Part shown: positions 30,950 to 39,712 of the stretch, one piece after another
How positions within the stretch are numbered: position 1 is the stretch's first letter
Layout: each line of letters opens with the position of its first letter
Assembly: GCF_036250695.1 (NCBI RefSeq)
Contig: NZ_CP109427.1
Span: 8,308,001 to 8,372,000, forward strand
DNA: 64,000 bases
From: Streptomyces sp. NBC_01497
GTDB lineage: Bacteria > Actinomycetota > Actinomycetes > Streptomycetales > Streptomycetaceae
Direction: 5' to 3'
The notes under the pieces: model-generated
The model's input: only the letters and a program-made list of their open reading frames with translations
What the model was told of the DNA's origin: nothing
Databases searched by the model: none
Program-made: the position numbers and the translations under genes

Positions 30950-32767
30950 TTGCAGTCGAACCCCCAGCTCAAGGACGTGCGTTTCCGGATCCTGGGTCCG
31001 TTGGAGGGCTGGGACGGCGACCGCCGCCTCAGGCTCGGCGGATTCGTCAACGAGCGCGTTCTGGTGATGCTGTTGCTGGAGGCGGGACAAGTGGTCCCGG
31101 CCTCTCGACTGATATGGGCGGTATGGGATCAGCGGCCGCCGGCCACAGCTCTCCAGCAGATACGCAAGGCCGTCGCCGATCTGCGCCAACGCGTTCCCGG
31201 TGGACGCCACATGATCGCCACTGAGCCACCTGGCTACCGTGCGATGGTGGCGGACGGTCAAGTGGACCTGAAACTCTTCGACACCCGGGTGCGTACCGCG
31301 AGGAGGGCACACGAGGAAGGCCGTGTCGATGAAGCCGTCACGCACTTGCGGGCCGGGCTCGACCTGTGGCGGGGGCCCATCCTCGCCGGGACCGGCGGAC
31401 CCGTGATCGAGGCCGCCGCCGCGGGCTGGGAGGAGCGCCGTATCGCCGCGACCGAGCGCAGCTTCGACCTCCGTCTCGCCCGAGGTGAGGCCGGCGAGCT
31501 CGTCAGCGAGTTGCGTGAGGTCATCTCCACGAATCCGCTCCGCGAGAACCTGCGCGGGCAGCTGATGCTCGCTCTTCACCGCTCGGGACGCCGTGGCGAG
31601 GCGGTGGAGGAGTACGCCCGGCTGCGCACCCTGCTGTCGGAGGAACTCGGCATAGAACCCAGCCCCCGCCTCTCGGAACTGCACACGGCGATCCTGCGTG
31701 GCTCCCTCGCGCTGGAGGCCCGGGTGCCGGTGGCGTCGGCCGAAAGGGCTCTTCCGCGCACGCTGCCGCACGACTTGGCGGACTTCACGGGGCGCCAGAA
31801 GGAAATCGAACAGCTCATCGCCGCCGTTTCGGCGGACACGGGACGCGCGGGACCGCACGTCCTCGTGATCGACGGCATGGGTGGAAGCGGCAAAACCGCT
31901 CTCGCGGTCCGGGTGGCCCATCTCCTCGCCGACGAGTACCCGGGCGGGCAGCTCTACCTCGACCTGCGGGGTTTCACACCGGGGGCGGAATCCCTTTCCA
32001 CCCAAGAGGCCCTCGGGACATTGCTCGAAGTGCTGGGCATACCGCAGGAGAACTCCGTCGCGCACGAGCCCCATGCCCGTATCCCTCTGTGGCGCGACGC
32101 GACAGCCGACCGCCCCTTCATCCTGATACTCGACAACGTTGCTGATGCCGCACAGATACGGCCCCTGCTCCTCAGCTGTGCGGGGAGTCTGGTGATCATC
32201 ACGAGCAGGACCCGGCTCGCCGAACTCGACGGAACCACCGGGCTGACCCTCGACCTGCTCGGAGACGAGGAAGCCATCGGGCTCCTCGGCCGCATCCTCG
32301 GCACCGAACGGGTCACCGCGGAACCCCGGGCGGCACTCGAACTCGTCGGGCTCTGCGGGAACCTGCCACTCGCGCTGCGCATAGCCGGCGCCCGTCTGCG
32401 CAAACGACCGCACTGGCCGCTGAGCCACCTGGCCGACCGGCTCCGGGACGGCACCCGCACGCTGGCCGAACTGCAGTGCGGCGACGTCAGTGTGGCAAGC
32501 GTCCTGCGTACCTCGTACGAAGCGATCCCGCCCGAGCACCAGAGTGGTTTCCGAACACTCAGTCATCACCCCGGAGACGACCTCGACATCACGGCCGCGG
32601 CGGCCTTCCTGGGCACCGAGCCGCACCGGGCCGAAGAAACGATGGAGCTCCTGCTGGACGTGCACCTGCTCCAGCAGCACACTTTCGGCCGGTACTCGTT
32701 CCACCACCTCATCCGCAGTCTCGCCCACACCCTTCCCGCTCTGCACCCGTCCCTCATCTCCTCGTAG
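30950..32767 (+). CDS. SARP-type regulator with NB-ARC ATPase domain
   Basis: 605-residue AfsR-like activator. The winged helix begins VRFRILGPLEGW (residues 10-100), followed by the BTAD helical domain (about 105-255). The NTPase has Walker A DGMGGSGKTAL near residue 308, Walker B FILILDNV and the sensor-like VIITSRTRLAEL. There is no TPR tail, so it is shorter than AfsR. The TTG at 30950 is the best start: GGAG lies eight bases before it, and it keeps the whole winged helix. It sits at the right end of the clavam cluster, opposite the large SARP at 9307. I saw no TTA codon in it. Control of clavam genes is likely but inferred. Confidence 0.87.
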   Translation: MQSNPQLKDVRFRILGPLEGWDGDRRLRLGGFVNERVLVMLLLEAGQVVPASRLIWAVWDQRPPATALQQIRKAVADLRQRVPGGRHMIATEPPGYRAMVADGQVDLKLFDTRVRTARRAHEEGRVDEAVTHLRAGLDLWRGPILAGTGGPVIEAAAAGWEERRIAATERSFDLRLARGEAGELVSELREVISTNPLRENLRGQLMLALHRSGRRGEAVEEYARLRTLLSEELGIEPSPRLSELHTAILRGSLALEARVPVASAERALPRTLPHDLADFTGRQKEIEQLIAAVSADTGRAGPHVLVIDGMGGSGKTALAVRVAHLLADEYPGGQLYLDLRGFTPGAESLSTQEALGTLLEVLGIPQENSVAHEPHARIPLWRDATADRPFILILDNVADAAQIRPLLLSCAGSLVIITSRTRLAELDGTTGLTLDLLGDEEAIGLLGRILGTERVTAEPRAALELVGLCGNLPLALRIAGARLRKRPHWPLSHLADRLRDGTRTLAELQCGDVSVASVLRTSYEAIPPEHQSGFRTLSHHPGDDLDITAAAAFLGTEPHRAEETMELLLDVHLLQQHTFGRYSFHHLIRSLAHTLPALHPSLISS

Positions 32768-32844
32768 GGCTGTGGCGTGGCAGCGGGGGTGGCTGTGGGT
32801 ACGGGGGCAGCTCCGCCCGGGTGGCCGTGTCCTCCTCGTTGGAG

Positions 32845-33035
32845 GTGGGGGCAGGTGGGCCCATTCTTCGGCCAGGGTGCGGTTGAGGCGTTCGACCGTG
32901 CCGTGGGTCCGTGGCCGGCAGGGCCGGGTTCGCCGCTGGGCGATCCCGGCCGCGCCAGGCTGTTGCGCCACAGGTGCGCGAGGCCGCAGCGGTCGTCGAC
33001 AGCGGAGTGGACGCAGCCGTAGCGAGGTCGTTCCC
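32845..33035 (-). pseudogene. IS481-type transposase remnant
   Basis: Two minus-strand pieces in different frames match the DDE integrase core of IS481-like transposases: YGCVHSAVDDRCGLAHL (second catalytic Asp region) at about 32971-33027, and RPRTHGTVERLNRTLAEEWA (region with the catalytic Glu) at about 32850-32935. The N-terminal helix-turn-helix and most of the core are missing. It lies directly after the second SARP gene, at the right boundary of the clavam cluster, and points to past transposition there. Confidence 0.75.
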
Positions 33036-33098
33036 TTCGACGCCGGGGCCCCGCTCCGCGACCTGTTCCGCCCTCGGCAGACATCACCATCCGCCCAC

Positions 33099-33695
33099 TC
33101 AGACGTTCTCCGGCGATGTCCGCAGGCGGGGGCCCCGGCTCACGTAGGCGGCGGTTCCCCCGGCAGCGAGTGCTGCTGCGACCATGGCCGCGGGTCGACT
33201 GTCGGGCAGCTGCGTCTGCCAGGTCAGCGCCTCACCCGCAGGGCCCGTGCCCACAAACGTCGCCGCGCCGAGCGTCCACCCGAGGGGCAGGAACCACGCC
33301 CGCGCGGTGCCGATCGTGACCGCGCCCAGGGCGGTCAGGCCCAGCAGGCCGGCGGTGTCGCGGACGACACATCCGAACGGGCCGAACCGCGTGCCGGTGA
33401 GCAGCGTGGCCGCCAGGAGTATGAGCATGCACCCCAAAGCCGTGCCCAGGTGGGACATCCGCAGCCACCCCCACGGCCTCGCCGCGGTGCGGTCCAGGGT
33501 GTCGTCCGGTCCGCCGAGCGTGGGGGTGAGGACGGCCACGAGGAGGAGCACCGTCAGAGCGAGCACGGTGCTGCTCACCTCGCCCGCGTCGCTGAAGACC
33601 GTCGCCGGTATCCACGCGAGGGCCGTGGCCGCGACGGCCGCGCCGAGCGCCGTCGCGACCCGTCGCGAACGGACGTAGAGCGTCAGCCCCCTCAT
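33099..33695 (-). CDS. Integral membrane protein, last gene of an ECF sigma/ABC operon
   Basis: 198 residues with about five hydrophobic segments. The ATG at 33695 overlaps the previous gene's stop as ATGA, so the two are translationally coupled. There is no ATPase or solute-binding motif. Such proteins often act as the second membrane subunit of ABC-2-type exporters encoded next to an ATPase and a permease, which is the arrangement here. The family was not recognised by name and the function is inferred only from the operon. Confidence 0.7.
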   Translation of the reverse strand: MRGLTLYVRSRRVATALGAAVAATALAWIPATVFSDAGEVSSTVLALTVLLLVAVLTPTLGGPDDTLDRTAARPWGWLRMSHLGTALGCMLILLAATLLTGTRFGPFGCVVRDTAGLLGLTALGAVTIGTARAWFLPLGWTLGAATFVGTGPAGEALTWQTQLPDSRPAAMVAAALAAGGTAAYVSRGPRLRTSPENV

Positions 33696-35002
33696 CGGGC
33701 GCTGCGGGTCAGGATGCCGGCGGTGTCCTGGCACTTTAGGGCGGCCTGTCGGACAGCGGTCACCCGGGCGTCGGCCTCGGCCCTCGGCAGCGCCTTGAGC
33801 CCCTTCCAGAGCTTGACGGCCTGCGGGTCGTCGGATTCGAGGCCGTCGGGACCGGCGGTCGGCTCTCGGTTGAGCAGCCAGTAGGCCGCAGCGGTGGCGA
33901 CGTGGAAGTTCTGGGTGTCGACGCAGCTGACAGGGCCGGTGAACACCGCGGTGAGCATGGTCGCTTCGAGCCTGCCTGGCTGGGCGAGGTGACCGTGCTT
34001 GTCGATCGTGATCGTCATCAGCGCGGTGTCAGCGCTCGACCGCGGTGAGGTGGGGGGAAAGAGCGTGGTGGTGTCCTCGTGCGCCGTGACGACCGAGGTT
34101 GTCGCCAGGAGTCGCAACGCGTGTCGGGCCTTGGGGGTCACCTGGGGCAGCAGTCCTTCGTGCGCCCGACTGACGCAGACCCGTGGGGCGTCCGCGGTGC
34201 ACACCAGTTCCTGGGCGACCGGGTCGAGCGTCCCCCGGGCGTAGGCGGCGCCGGTCGGCACGACCAGGGCCGTGGCTGTCGCACCGATGGCCAGTGGCAA
34301 GAGCGCGGCGAACGCGCGCTTACGGCTCCGGGCGGCGAAGAGCACGACGCCGGCCACCGCGACCGCGACCATCCAGAGCGCCTGGGCGACGCTGACTCCG
34401 CCGCTGACCGTGTCGTAGTCGCTGAACCTGCTCATCCCCATACTCGGGGAGAAGGCGGCCATGAGCCCGTCGTCCGAAAGGGCGTGGGGTGCGAGGATCA
34501 GCAGCACGAAGCCGGTCACGGCCAGCGCGGGTGCGGTGGCGAGCGCGGGCAACAGACGTCCGACGGCCAGCCCGAGCCACACCGAGGCGATCATCGCGAC
34601 CAGTCCGACGCCCACGACGGCAAACGCGGCCGGCGGCAGATAACGCGCCGTGCCCGCGATACGTGGTGCCGCCGCGAGGAGAGTCACCAGGTACGCGACG
34701 AGGACCGCCAGCCCGGTCGTGACCAGGATCGGCACGATCCGCCGCGGTCGCGGTCGCGGCACACTGGCGAACAGCTCGGCGACGTGTGCCCGGTGCTCGC
34801 GATAGGAGTGCCAGGCACCGGCGGCCATCGCGATAGGCGAGAGGACCGCGAGGTATTCGCGCTGCGTCATGACCAGCGCCATCCACCCTGTGGACCATCG
34901 CCCCGCGGTGGCCTGGAGTACGATCGCGCCGCCGACGACGATCAGGAGCGCGGTGCCGAGAGCGGCCGACCGCCGGAGCTGGATGGCGAGGACGCGGGTC
35001 AT
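33692..35002 (-). CDS. ABC-2-type membrane permease-like protein
   Basis: 436 residues. The first 270 or so contain six to seven hydrophobic segments, and the C-terminal 170 form a soluble domain (ELVCTADAPRVCVSRAHEG onward) with paired Cys residues that may lie outside the cell. The N-terminus (MTRVLAIQLRRSAALG) is typical of ABC-2-like membrane subunits. Its ATG overlaps the stop of the ATPase gene by four bases, and its own stop overlaps the next gene. It probably forms an exporter with the ATPase at 34999. The substrate is unknown. Confidence 0.75.
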   Translation of the reverse strand: MTRVLAIQLRRSAALGTALLIVVGGAIVLQATAGRWSTGWMALVMTQREYLAVLSPIAMAAGAWHSYREHRAHVAELFASVPRPRPRRIVPILVTTGLAVLVAYLVTLLAAAPRIAGTARYLPPAAFAVVGVGLVAMIASVWLGLAVGRLLPALATAPALAVTGFVLLILAPHALSDDGLMAAFSPSMGMSRFSDYDTVSGGVSVAQALWMVAVAVAGVVLFAARSRKRAFAALLPLAIGATATALVVPTGAAYARGTLDPVAQELVCTADAPRVCVSRAHEGLLPQVTPKARHALRLLATTSVVTAHEDTTTLFPPTSPRSSADTALMTITIDKHGHLAQPGRLEATMLTAVFTGPVSCVDTQNFHVATAAAYWLLNREPTAGPDGLESDDPQAVKLWKGLKALPRAEADARVTAVRQAALKCQDTAGILTRSAR

Positions 35003-35793
35003 GCGTTGCTCCGGTGCCGCCGCAGGAGTGCGGAGTAACCGCGCTCCGCTGGGCTGTCGCCCGCGTCGCCCCGCCCGCCGTGGGCGATCAGGTCGGCGGG
35101 GGTGCTCTGGAAGATGAGTCGGCCTTCGTTCATGAGGAGAACCTCGGTGCAGGCGGCGACGACGTCCTCGACGAGGTGGGTGGAGACCAGCACACAGCTG
35201 TCGGCGCCGAGGTCACGCAGCAGATCGCGCAAGTCGAAACGCTGCTCGGGATCGAGTCCGGCGGTGGGCTCGTCGAGCAGCAGCAGTTCGGGATCGTTCA
35301 CGATGGCCTGAGCGATGCCGGCCCGGCGCAGCATGCCGCCGGACAGCGCCTTCATCCTGGTGTCTGCCTTACTGGTGAGACCCACCCGATCGACCGCACG
35401 TTGCACGGCGTCGGGTATCGAGGTTCTGGGCATCTCCTTGAGCCAGGCCATGTACTCGACGAACTCGCGGACGGTGAACCGTGGGTAAAAGCCGGACCGC
35501 TGCGGCAGATAGCCCAGTTCGCGACGCACCTCGCGCAGGTCGGTGCGGCCGTCGACCTGCGCGCCGAGCAGCGTCAACGACCCGCCGTCAGGCTTGACGA
35601 CGGTGGACAGCGCGCGCATCAGCGTGGTCTTGCCGGCACCGTTCGGGCCCAGCAAACCGTGCACGCCTGCCTTCAGAGCCAGGTCGAGGCCATCGACGGC
35701 CAGGTGCCGGCCGGCCCGGACACGCAGTTCTCTCGCATGGACGAGCCAGGGGTGAAGGGTGGGGGCCGTTTCGGCAGCACGTACCGATCGCAC
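34999..35793 (-). CDS. ABC transporter ATP-binding protein
   Basis: 264-residue ATPase of the ABC-2 (drug/lipid/lantibiotic) exporter class. Walker A is LLGPNGAGKTTLMRAL (near residue 48), the Q-loop region is GYLPQRSGFYPRF, the signature is LSGGMLRRAGIA, Walker B is LLLLDEPTAGLDP, and the switch His is in VLVSTHLVED. The GTG at 35793 follows GAGGAG by eight bases. It lies 22 bp after the anti-sigma gene and overlaps the permease gene, forming one operon with the ECF sigma factor. It powers transport through the membrane proteins encoded downstream. Confidence 0.92.
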   Translation of the reverse strand: MRSVRAAETAPTLHPWLVHARELRVRAGRHLAVDGLDLALKAGVHGLLGPNGAGKTTLMRALSTVVKPDGGSLTLLGAQVDGRTDLREVRRELGYLPQRSGFYPRFTVREFVEYMAWLKEMPRTSIPDAVQRAVDRVGLTSKADTRMKALSGGMLRRAGIAQAIVNDPELLLLDEPTAGLDPEQRFDLRDLLRDLGADSCVLVSTHLVEDVVAACTEVLLMNEGRLIFQSTPADLIAHGGRGDAGDSPAERGYSALLRRHRSNA

Positions 35794-35815
35794 AGTGTCT
35801 CTCCTCGTTACGGGG

Positions 35816-36616
35816 TCAGTTGCCGCTGGTCAGGCGGCGGAAGTGGGTGGAGGCGAACGGAATGATCGCGGCCAGCGCCACGGTGGTCACCAGCCAGACG
35901 CCGCTGCTGCCCGGCTGCAGGACCGGGGACAGGGATCCGGTGGCCAGGCTCGGCAACAGGACGGCCGCGGACCAGGCCGCTCCGAGTCCGATCGCCGCGC
36001 GCCGCACGCCGATGAAGGCGCCGAGTGCGAGGGTGGCCGCGGTGAAGGCCAGGCAGGGCAGCAGGACGAGGGCCAGGGAGATTCCGGTGCTCACACCCGC
36101 CGCCAGCAGCGCCGGAAGCACGACGACGAGCACCGCGAGTGCGCGCCGCAACACCATGGCCAGACCGGCTGCGGGCGTGGTGGCGATCAGTTCCCAGACC
36201 GGGTCGATCCGTCGGCTCCAGGCCACCGCGACCCCGGGCAGCGGAGCCACCGGGGCCAGCAGCAGCACGAGCGACGGCAGCCTCGGCTCGGCGGAGTCGA
36301 GGAGCACACCGCAACCCACGACCGCTACGGTCACCGCGAGCCAGGGCAGCAGCGTCCAAGCAAACCGGCGTCGGCGCACGGCCCCTGCCCGTGTGCGTTG
36401 CCGGGCAGGAAGCGGGCTCGTATGGATCGCCTGGTCGAGCGAGACGGCGACACGGTCGAGCAGATCCGTCATGGCGGGAGGGGCGTTTGCGGCCAGATGC
36501 CCACGGCAGGCAGCGCACGCGTCGAGATGGACCTCGATGGACCAGAGCACGGCATCGTCGAGCCCGCGCCCGCCGTCCGCGTAACGGGCCAGAACCATGG
36601 TGGTGGGATGAGTCAT
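35816..36616 (-). CDS. Zinc-finger anti-sigma factor with transmembrane domain
   Basis: 266 residues. The cytoplasmic N-terminus has the ZAS zinc motif HLDACAACRGHL (His-x3-Cys-x2-Cys) near residues 29-40, characteristic of anti-sigma factors that hold an ECF sigma factor. About six hydrophobic segments follow from residue 85, more than the single helix of most anti-sigma factors, making the C-terminal half look like an ABC-2 membrane protein. The ATG overlaps the sigma stop codon, so the pair is made in balance. It probably senses an envelope signal and releases the sigma factor to drive this operon. Confidence 0.83.
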   Translation of the reverse strand: MTHPTTMVLARYADGGRGLDDAVLWSIEVHLDACAACRGHLAANAPPAMTDLLDRVAVSLDQAIHTSPLPARQRTRAGAVRRRRFAWTLLPWLAVTVAVVGCGVLLDSAEPRLPSLVLLLAPVAPLPGVAVAWSRRIDPVWELIATTPAAGLAMVLRRALAVLVVVLPALLAAGVSTGISLALVLLPCLAFTAATLALGAFIGVRRAAIGLGAAWSAAVLLPSLATGSLSPVLQPGSSGVWLVTTVALAAIIPFASTHFRRLTSGN

Positions 36617-37161
36617 GAGAGCGCCTCCCGCAGCGCGATCCGGGCCCGCCTCGCGCGGGTCTTCACCGTGCCTTCCGGCATGCTGAGCAGCACCGCCGTC
36701 TGCCGGACCGACAAGTCGTCGAGCACCATCGCCTGCAGTACCTGCCGCAACTCCGGTGGCAGCCGCAGCAACGCCTGTTCGAGGTTCTGATCGACGCGGT
36801 TCGCCATCACCTCGTCCTCGGCGGCCGGCACGGTCGTCTCCGCCACCGCAAGGGTCGGCAGCCGCTCCTGCCGAGCGCGCCGGCGGAACGCGTCGACCAG
36901 ACGGTTCGCGGCGATCGTCCAGAGCCAGCCGACGGCACTGCCCCCGGTCACGGAGCCCGCGTAGCTGCCCGCTGCCCGCCACACCGCCAGGTAGGTCTCC
37001 TGAAGCACGTCGGCGACGACGTCGTCGTCAGCGCAACGGCGGCGGAGCCGCACCGCCAACCAGGGCGAGGTGCGCCGGTACAACGCGTCGAAAGCCGCCC
37101 GGTCACCGCCGGCGATGCGACGCACGAGTTCTGCCTCGTCGAGTTCTGCCATGCCTTTCAC
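36613..37161 (-). CDS. ECF-family RNA polymerase sigma factor
   Basis: 182-residue group 4 sigma factor. Region 2 contains DDDVVADVLQETYLAVWRAAGSY (conserved core about residues 45-67) and GWLWTIAANRLVDAFRR. Region 4 has LRQVLQAMVLDDLSVRQTA followed by MPEGTVKTRARRARIALREAL. It heads a five-gene minus-strand operon with its anti-sigma factor and an ABC exporter. The start is GTG at 37161 or ATG at 37152; neither has an ideal ribosome binding site. Self-activation of this operon is usual for the family. Confidence 0.92.
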   Translation of the reverse strand: MKGMAELDEAELVRRIAGGDRAAFDALYRRTSPWLAVRLRRRCADDDVVADVLQETYLAVWRAAGSYAGSVTGGSAVGWLWTIAANRLVDAFRRRARQERLPTLAVAETTVPAAEDEVMANRVDQNLEQALLRLPPELRQVLQAMVLDDLSVRQTAVLLSMPEGTVKTRARRARIALREALS

Positions 37162-37879
37162 GCCCAGGGAGACGACACGAGGGTCGATTCAGGTTCTCGG
37201 ACGGCTCGGCGCGGACCGAGAGCAACTTCGCCGCACGCGGAGGGCCACCGGTGGGGGTGCCTCGTCGAGCACGGGATCGCCGGTTCGGGTTGCGTGCGCC
37301 GACCGGGCGGCCCCGCACGGTGAGCGACGAGAAGGTGGCGGGCCCGGTGGCCAGGATGCTGGAGCGCACTCGGCAGGACCCCACCTATGGGTGGGCACGG
37401 TCGACGGCCAGCGGACGGGCATGCCACAGTCGACGGTCCCGGGTCTCCAGGGCTTCCGTCTCCAGCCGCACCGAGGCGAGACATCTCTGCTGCCGACCGG
37501 CCCGTACGTCGATTTCACGTTGTCGCCGGTCTCCGCCTGGACCTCCGGAGCGTGCCCTGGTCTTCTGTGCTGACGGGTGCACGGGTGCACGGGTGCACGG
37601 GTGCACGGGTGGACGAGTGCACGGGTGCACGGGTGGACGAGAAGGCGCAGACCAGGCCCTGAACCGACGCCCGCCGGCTTTGCCGAGGATGCCCGGTGTC
37701 CCCGAAGGCCAGACCATGGACCACTTCCGGCACGACATCGTCGAACGCTTCGCCGTATATCCGCGGCGAATTCCCGACTCGGAGAACCAGGCCAGTGTGG
37801 TCGGGAGTGGGAGCGGAGCCTCGCCTTCGGACCGGCGACGTGTGATGGAGCCGGCGGTGGCGTGTCGTAGGTGTCAGTC
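37162..37879. other. Gene-free spacer of about 0.7 kb
   Basis: It lies upstream of the ECF sigma operon, so it should contain that promoter. It holds an 8-bp tandem repeat at 37573-37640. No gene is supported. Confidence 0.4.
37573..37640. repeat. Tandem 8-bp repeat (ACGGGTGC)n
   Basis: Eight consecutive octamers: five exact ACGGGTGC, two ACGGGTGG and one ACGAGTGC, plus a partial ninth. Each junction creates the palindrome GTGCAC. The array is non-coding and is placed between the sigma operon promoter area and the 3' end of an alpha/beta hydrolase gene. Confidence 0.9.
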
Positions 37880-38572
37880 TCAGCCGGCGGTGAGTCCGAG
37901 GATGTGCCGAGCGGTGCCACCGGGGTCGACGATCTGGTGCAGATGCGCGCCGGGCAGGTGTGCGGTCCGCCAGCCGCGTTCGTGCGCTTCCGTGGCCATG
38001 TCGTCGTAAGGGGGGCCGAACAGCAGGTAGGAACAGGGGTGGTCGTCCCAGCCGTCGGGGACTGGGACGCGCTGTTCGTAGTAGGAAAGAGGCAGCGTGG
38101 GCTGCTCGGAGACGACCTTCTGCCGCATCTCCGGTTCAGAGAACATGGGCGCGATGTCGGCCTCGTCCCACCAGTCGGTCCAGCGCGGCAGCGTGCCGTC
38201 CACGGCCATGGGCCGCAGGAACTCCAGGAGTTCGGGTGGGGCGACGGGGGTAGACCCGTTGCGGGCGGGTAGCGCGGCATCGACGAAGACCGAGCCGGTC
38301 ACCGGATGATCGAGCCCCGAGCGGATCGACGGGAGGAACAGACCCGCGTTGCTGTGTGCCACGAGCACGAGTGGGCGATCTGTCGGGATGGTCGCGAGGT
38401 CGTCACGCACGGCGGCAGCGATCCGCGGCCAGAACGGCGGTTCGCCGGCGCCCACATGCAGGAGGGAAGGCACGCGGACCTGGTATCCCGCGGTGGTCAG
38501 CTGTTCGGCCACCGGCTTCCACGTGGAGGGGCCCACTGACGGACTGTGTACGAGAACGAAGATCGGTTGCAT
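37880..38572 (-). CDS. Alpha/beta hydrolase (YdeN/EstC-like)
   Basis: 230-residue alpha/beta hydrolase. The first strand is IFVLVHSPSVGPSTW; the nucleophile elbow is VAHSNAGLFLP (Ser near residue 77); the catalytic His lies in LPGAHLHQIVDP near the C-terminus. Length and pattern fit the salicylate-esterase/EstC-like family common in Streptomyces. The ATG at 38572 is chosen because the fold starts at once; the frame upstream is open but non-homologous and overlaps the divergent SUMF1-like gene. The substrate is unknown. Confidence 0.85.
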   Translation of the reverse strand: MQPIFVLVHSPSVGPSTWKPVAEQLTTAGYQVRVPSLLHVGAGEPPFWPRIAAAVRDDLATIPTDRPLVLVAHSNAGLFLPSIRSGLDHPVTGSVFVDAALPARNGSTPVAPPELLEFLRPMAVDGTLPRWTDWWDEADIAPMFSEPEMRQKVVSEQPTLPLSYYEQRVPVPDGWDDHPCSYLLFGPPYDDMATEAHERGWRTAHLPGAHLHQIVDPGGTARHILGLTAG

Positions 38573-38743
38573 GCGAGCATCCTGCCGCTGCTCCGTCTGC
38601 GGTCGCGACCGCCTCGGCTGACGGCGAACACCGGGTATGCGGTGGAGCGGGCTTGCACGGCGTTCCACCAGCAGGCGGCAGGCCTCGGGCAGCACCCGAA
38701 GCCGGACGCTGACTTCGCGGGTCTCCACTAGGATCAGCTGCCC

Positions 38744-39433
38744 ATGGGTACGGATGCGGGAAACAAGATGATCTCGGTCCCGCCGGGACAGGTGACGCTG
38801 TCGGATCGGCGGACACAGCGCAGTTGGCTGGTCGAGCTCGCGCCGTACCAGTTGGCCGCGTTCCCGGTCACCCAGGCGCTGTACGCACGGATCTCCGGCC
38901 GGCGGCCGGGCGCCGTCTGTGGGGATCGGCTGCCTGTTGACGGGGTTTCCTGGTGGGACGCGGTCCGGTTCTGCAATGCCCTGTCGAAACGTGAGGGGTT
39001 CGCGCCTGCCTACAACCTCCGCGCTGACGGCGAAGCCGTCGAGTGGGATGCCTCTGCCGACGGGTACCGGCTGCCGACCGAGGCCGAGTGGGAACACGCC
39101 TGCCGTGCCGGGACTGCAGGACCGCGTTACGGGCCACTCGACGAGATCGCTTGGTACCGCGGCAACTCGCAAGGACGGGTACACGAGGTGGGCGCCAAGC
39201 GGGCCAACCTGTGGGGTCTGTCCGACATGCTCGGCGATGTCTGGGAATGGTGCTGGGACATCTACGATGCCGAGGTCTACGGGGACTACCGCGTGCTTCG
39301 CGGCGGTGGTTGGTTCGACGAACATTGGAGCTGCCGGGCCTCCGTGCGGCGCCGCAGCCATCCGACGTTCCAGGTCGACGACGTGGGATTCCGCATCGCG
39401 CGGTCCAACTGGGCTGAGTCTGACCATGCGTGA
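38744..39433 (+). CDS. SUMF1/FGE-sulfatase-domain protein
   Basis: 229 residues with the formylglycine-generating-enzyme (C-type-lectin-like) fold. VDGVSWWDAVRFCNALS, YRLPTEAEWEHACRAGT, NLWGLSDMLGDVWEWCWD and VLRGGGWFDEHWSCRAS are hallmark blocks. The pair of copper-binding active-site cysteines of true FGE is not present in the last block: only one Cys is there and it is not aligned with that site. It is therefore probably not a sulfatase-activating enzyme but one of the many SUMF1-domain proteins with other or structural roles. No sulfatase gene is nearby. Confidence 0.82.
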   Translation: MGTDAGNKMISVPPGQVTLSDRRTQRSWLVELAPYQLAAFPVTQALYARISGRRPGAVCGDRLPVDGVSWWDAVRFCNALSKREGFAPAYNLRADGEAVEWDASADGYRLPTEAEWEHACRAGTAGPRYGPLDEIAWYRGNSQGRVHEVGAKRANLWGLSDMLGDVWEWCWDIYDAEVYGDYRVLRGGGWFDEHWSCRASVRRRSHPTFQVDDVGFRIARSNWAESDHA

Positions 39434-39712
39434 TCACCATGGGCGTAGCCGCTCCAGCCTCCGTCGGCTTCCGTGACCAGGCGGGGCGTCTTGTCGTGGC
39501 GTGGCAGCCGGCGCCGTTGCGAAGGCGGGTGCCCGGGGGCCTGGAGAACACGAGGGCGGATCGTGGAACCCTTCCGCACTACGGTGTGAGTCGATGCCTA
39601 TCGTGAAGTGCTCAGTCCCGTACAGACGCACGGACTCAGTAGCTGATGCGGAGGCCCGCCCTCGGTTGAACATCGGACCCTCTTCGTCAGCGCGCGCTGA
39701 AAGGCCGGCGGC

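Noticed and set aside
37573..37640. CRISPR array
   Set aside because: The repeats are 8-bp head-to-tail units without spacers, and no cas nuclease genes are present. The same holds for the other tandem arrays.
38744..39433. True formylglycine-generating enzyme
   Set aside because: The two active-site Cys are not in place, and no sulfatase is encoded nearby.
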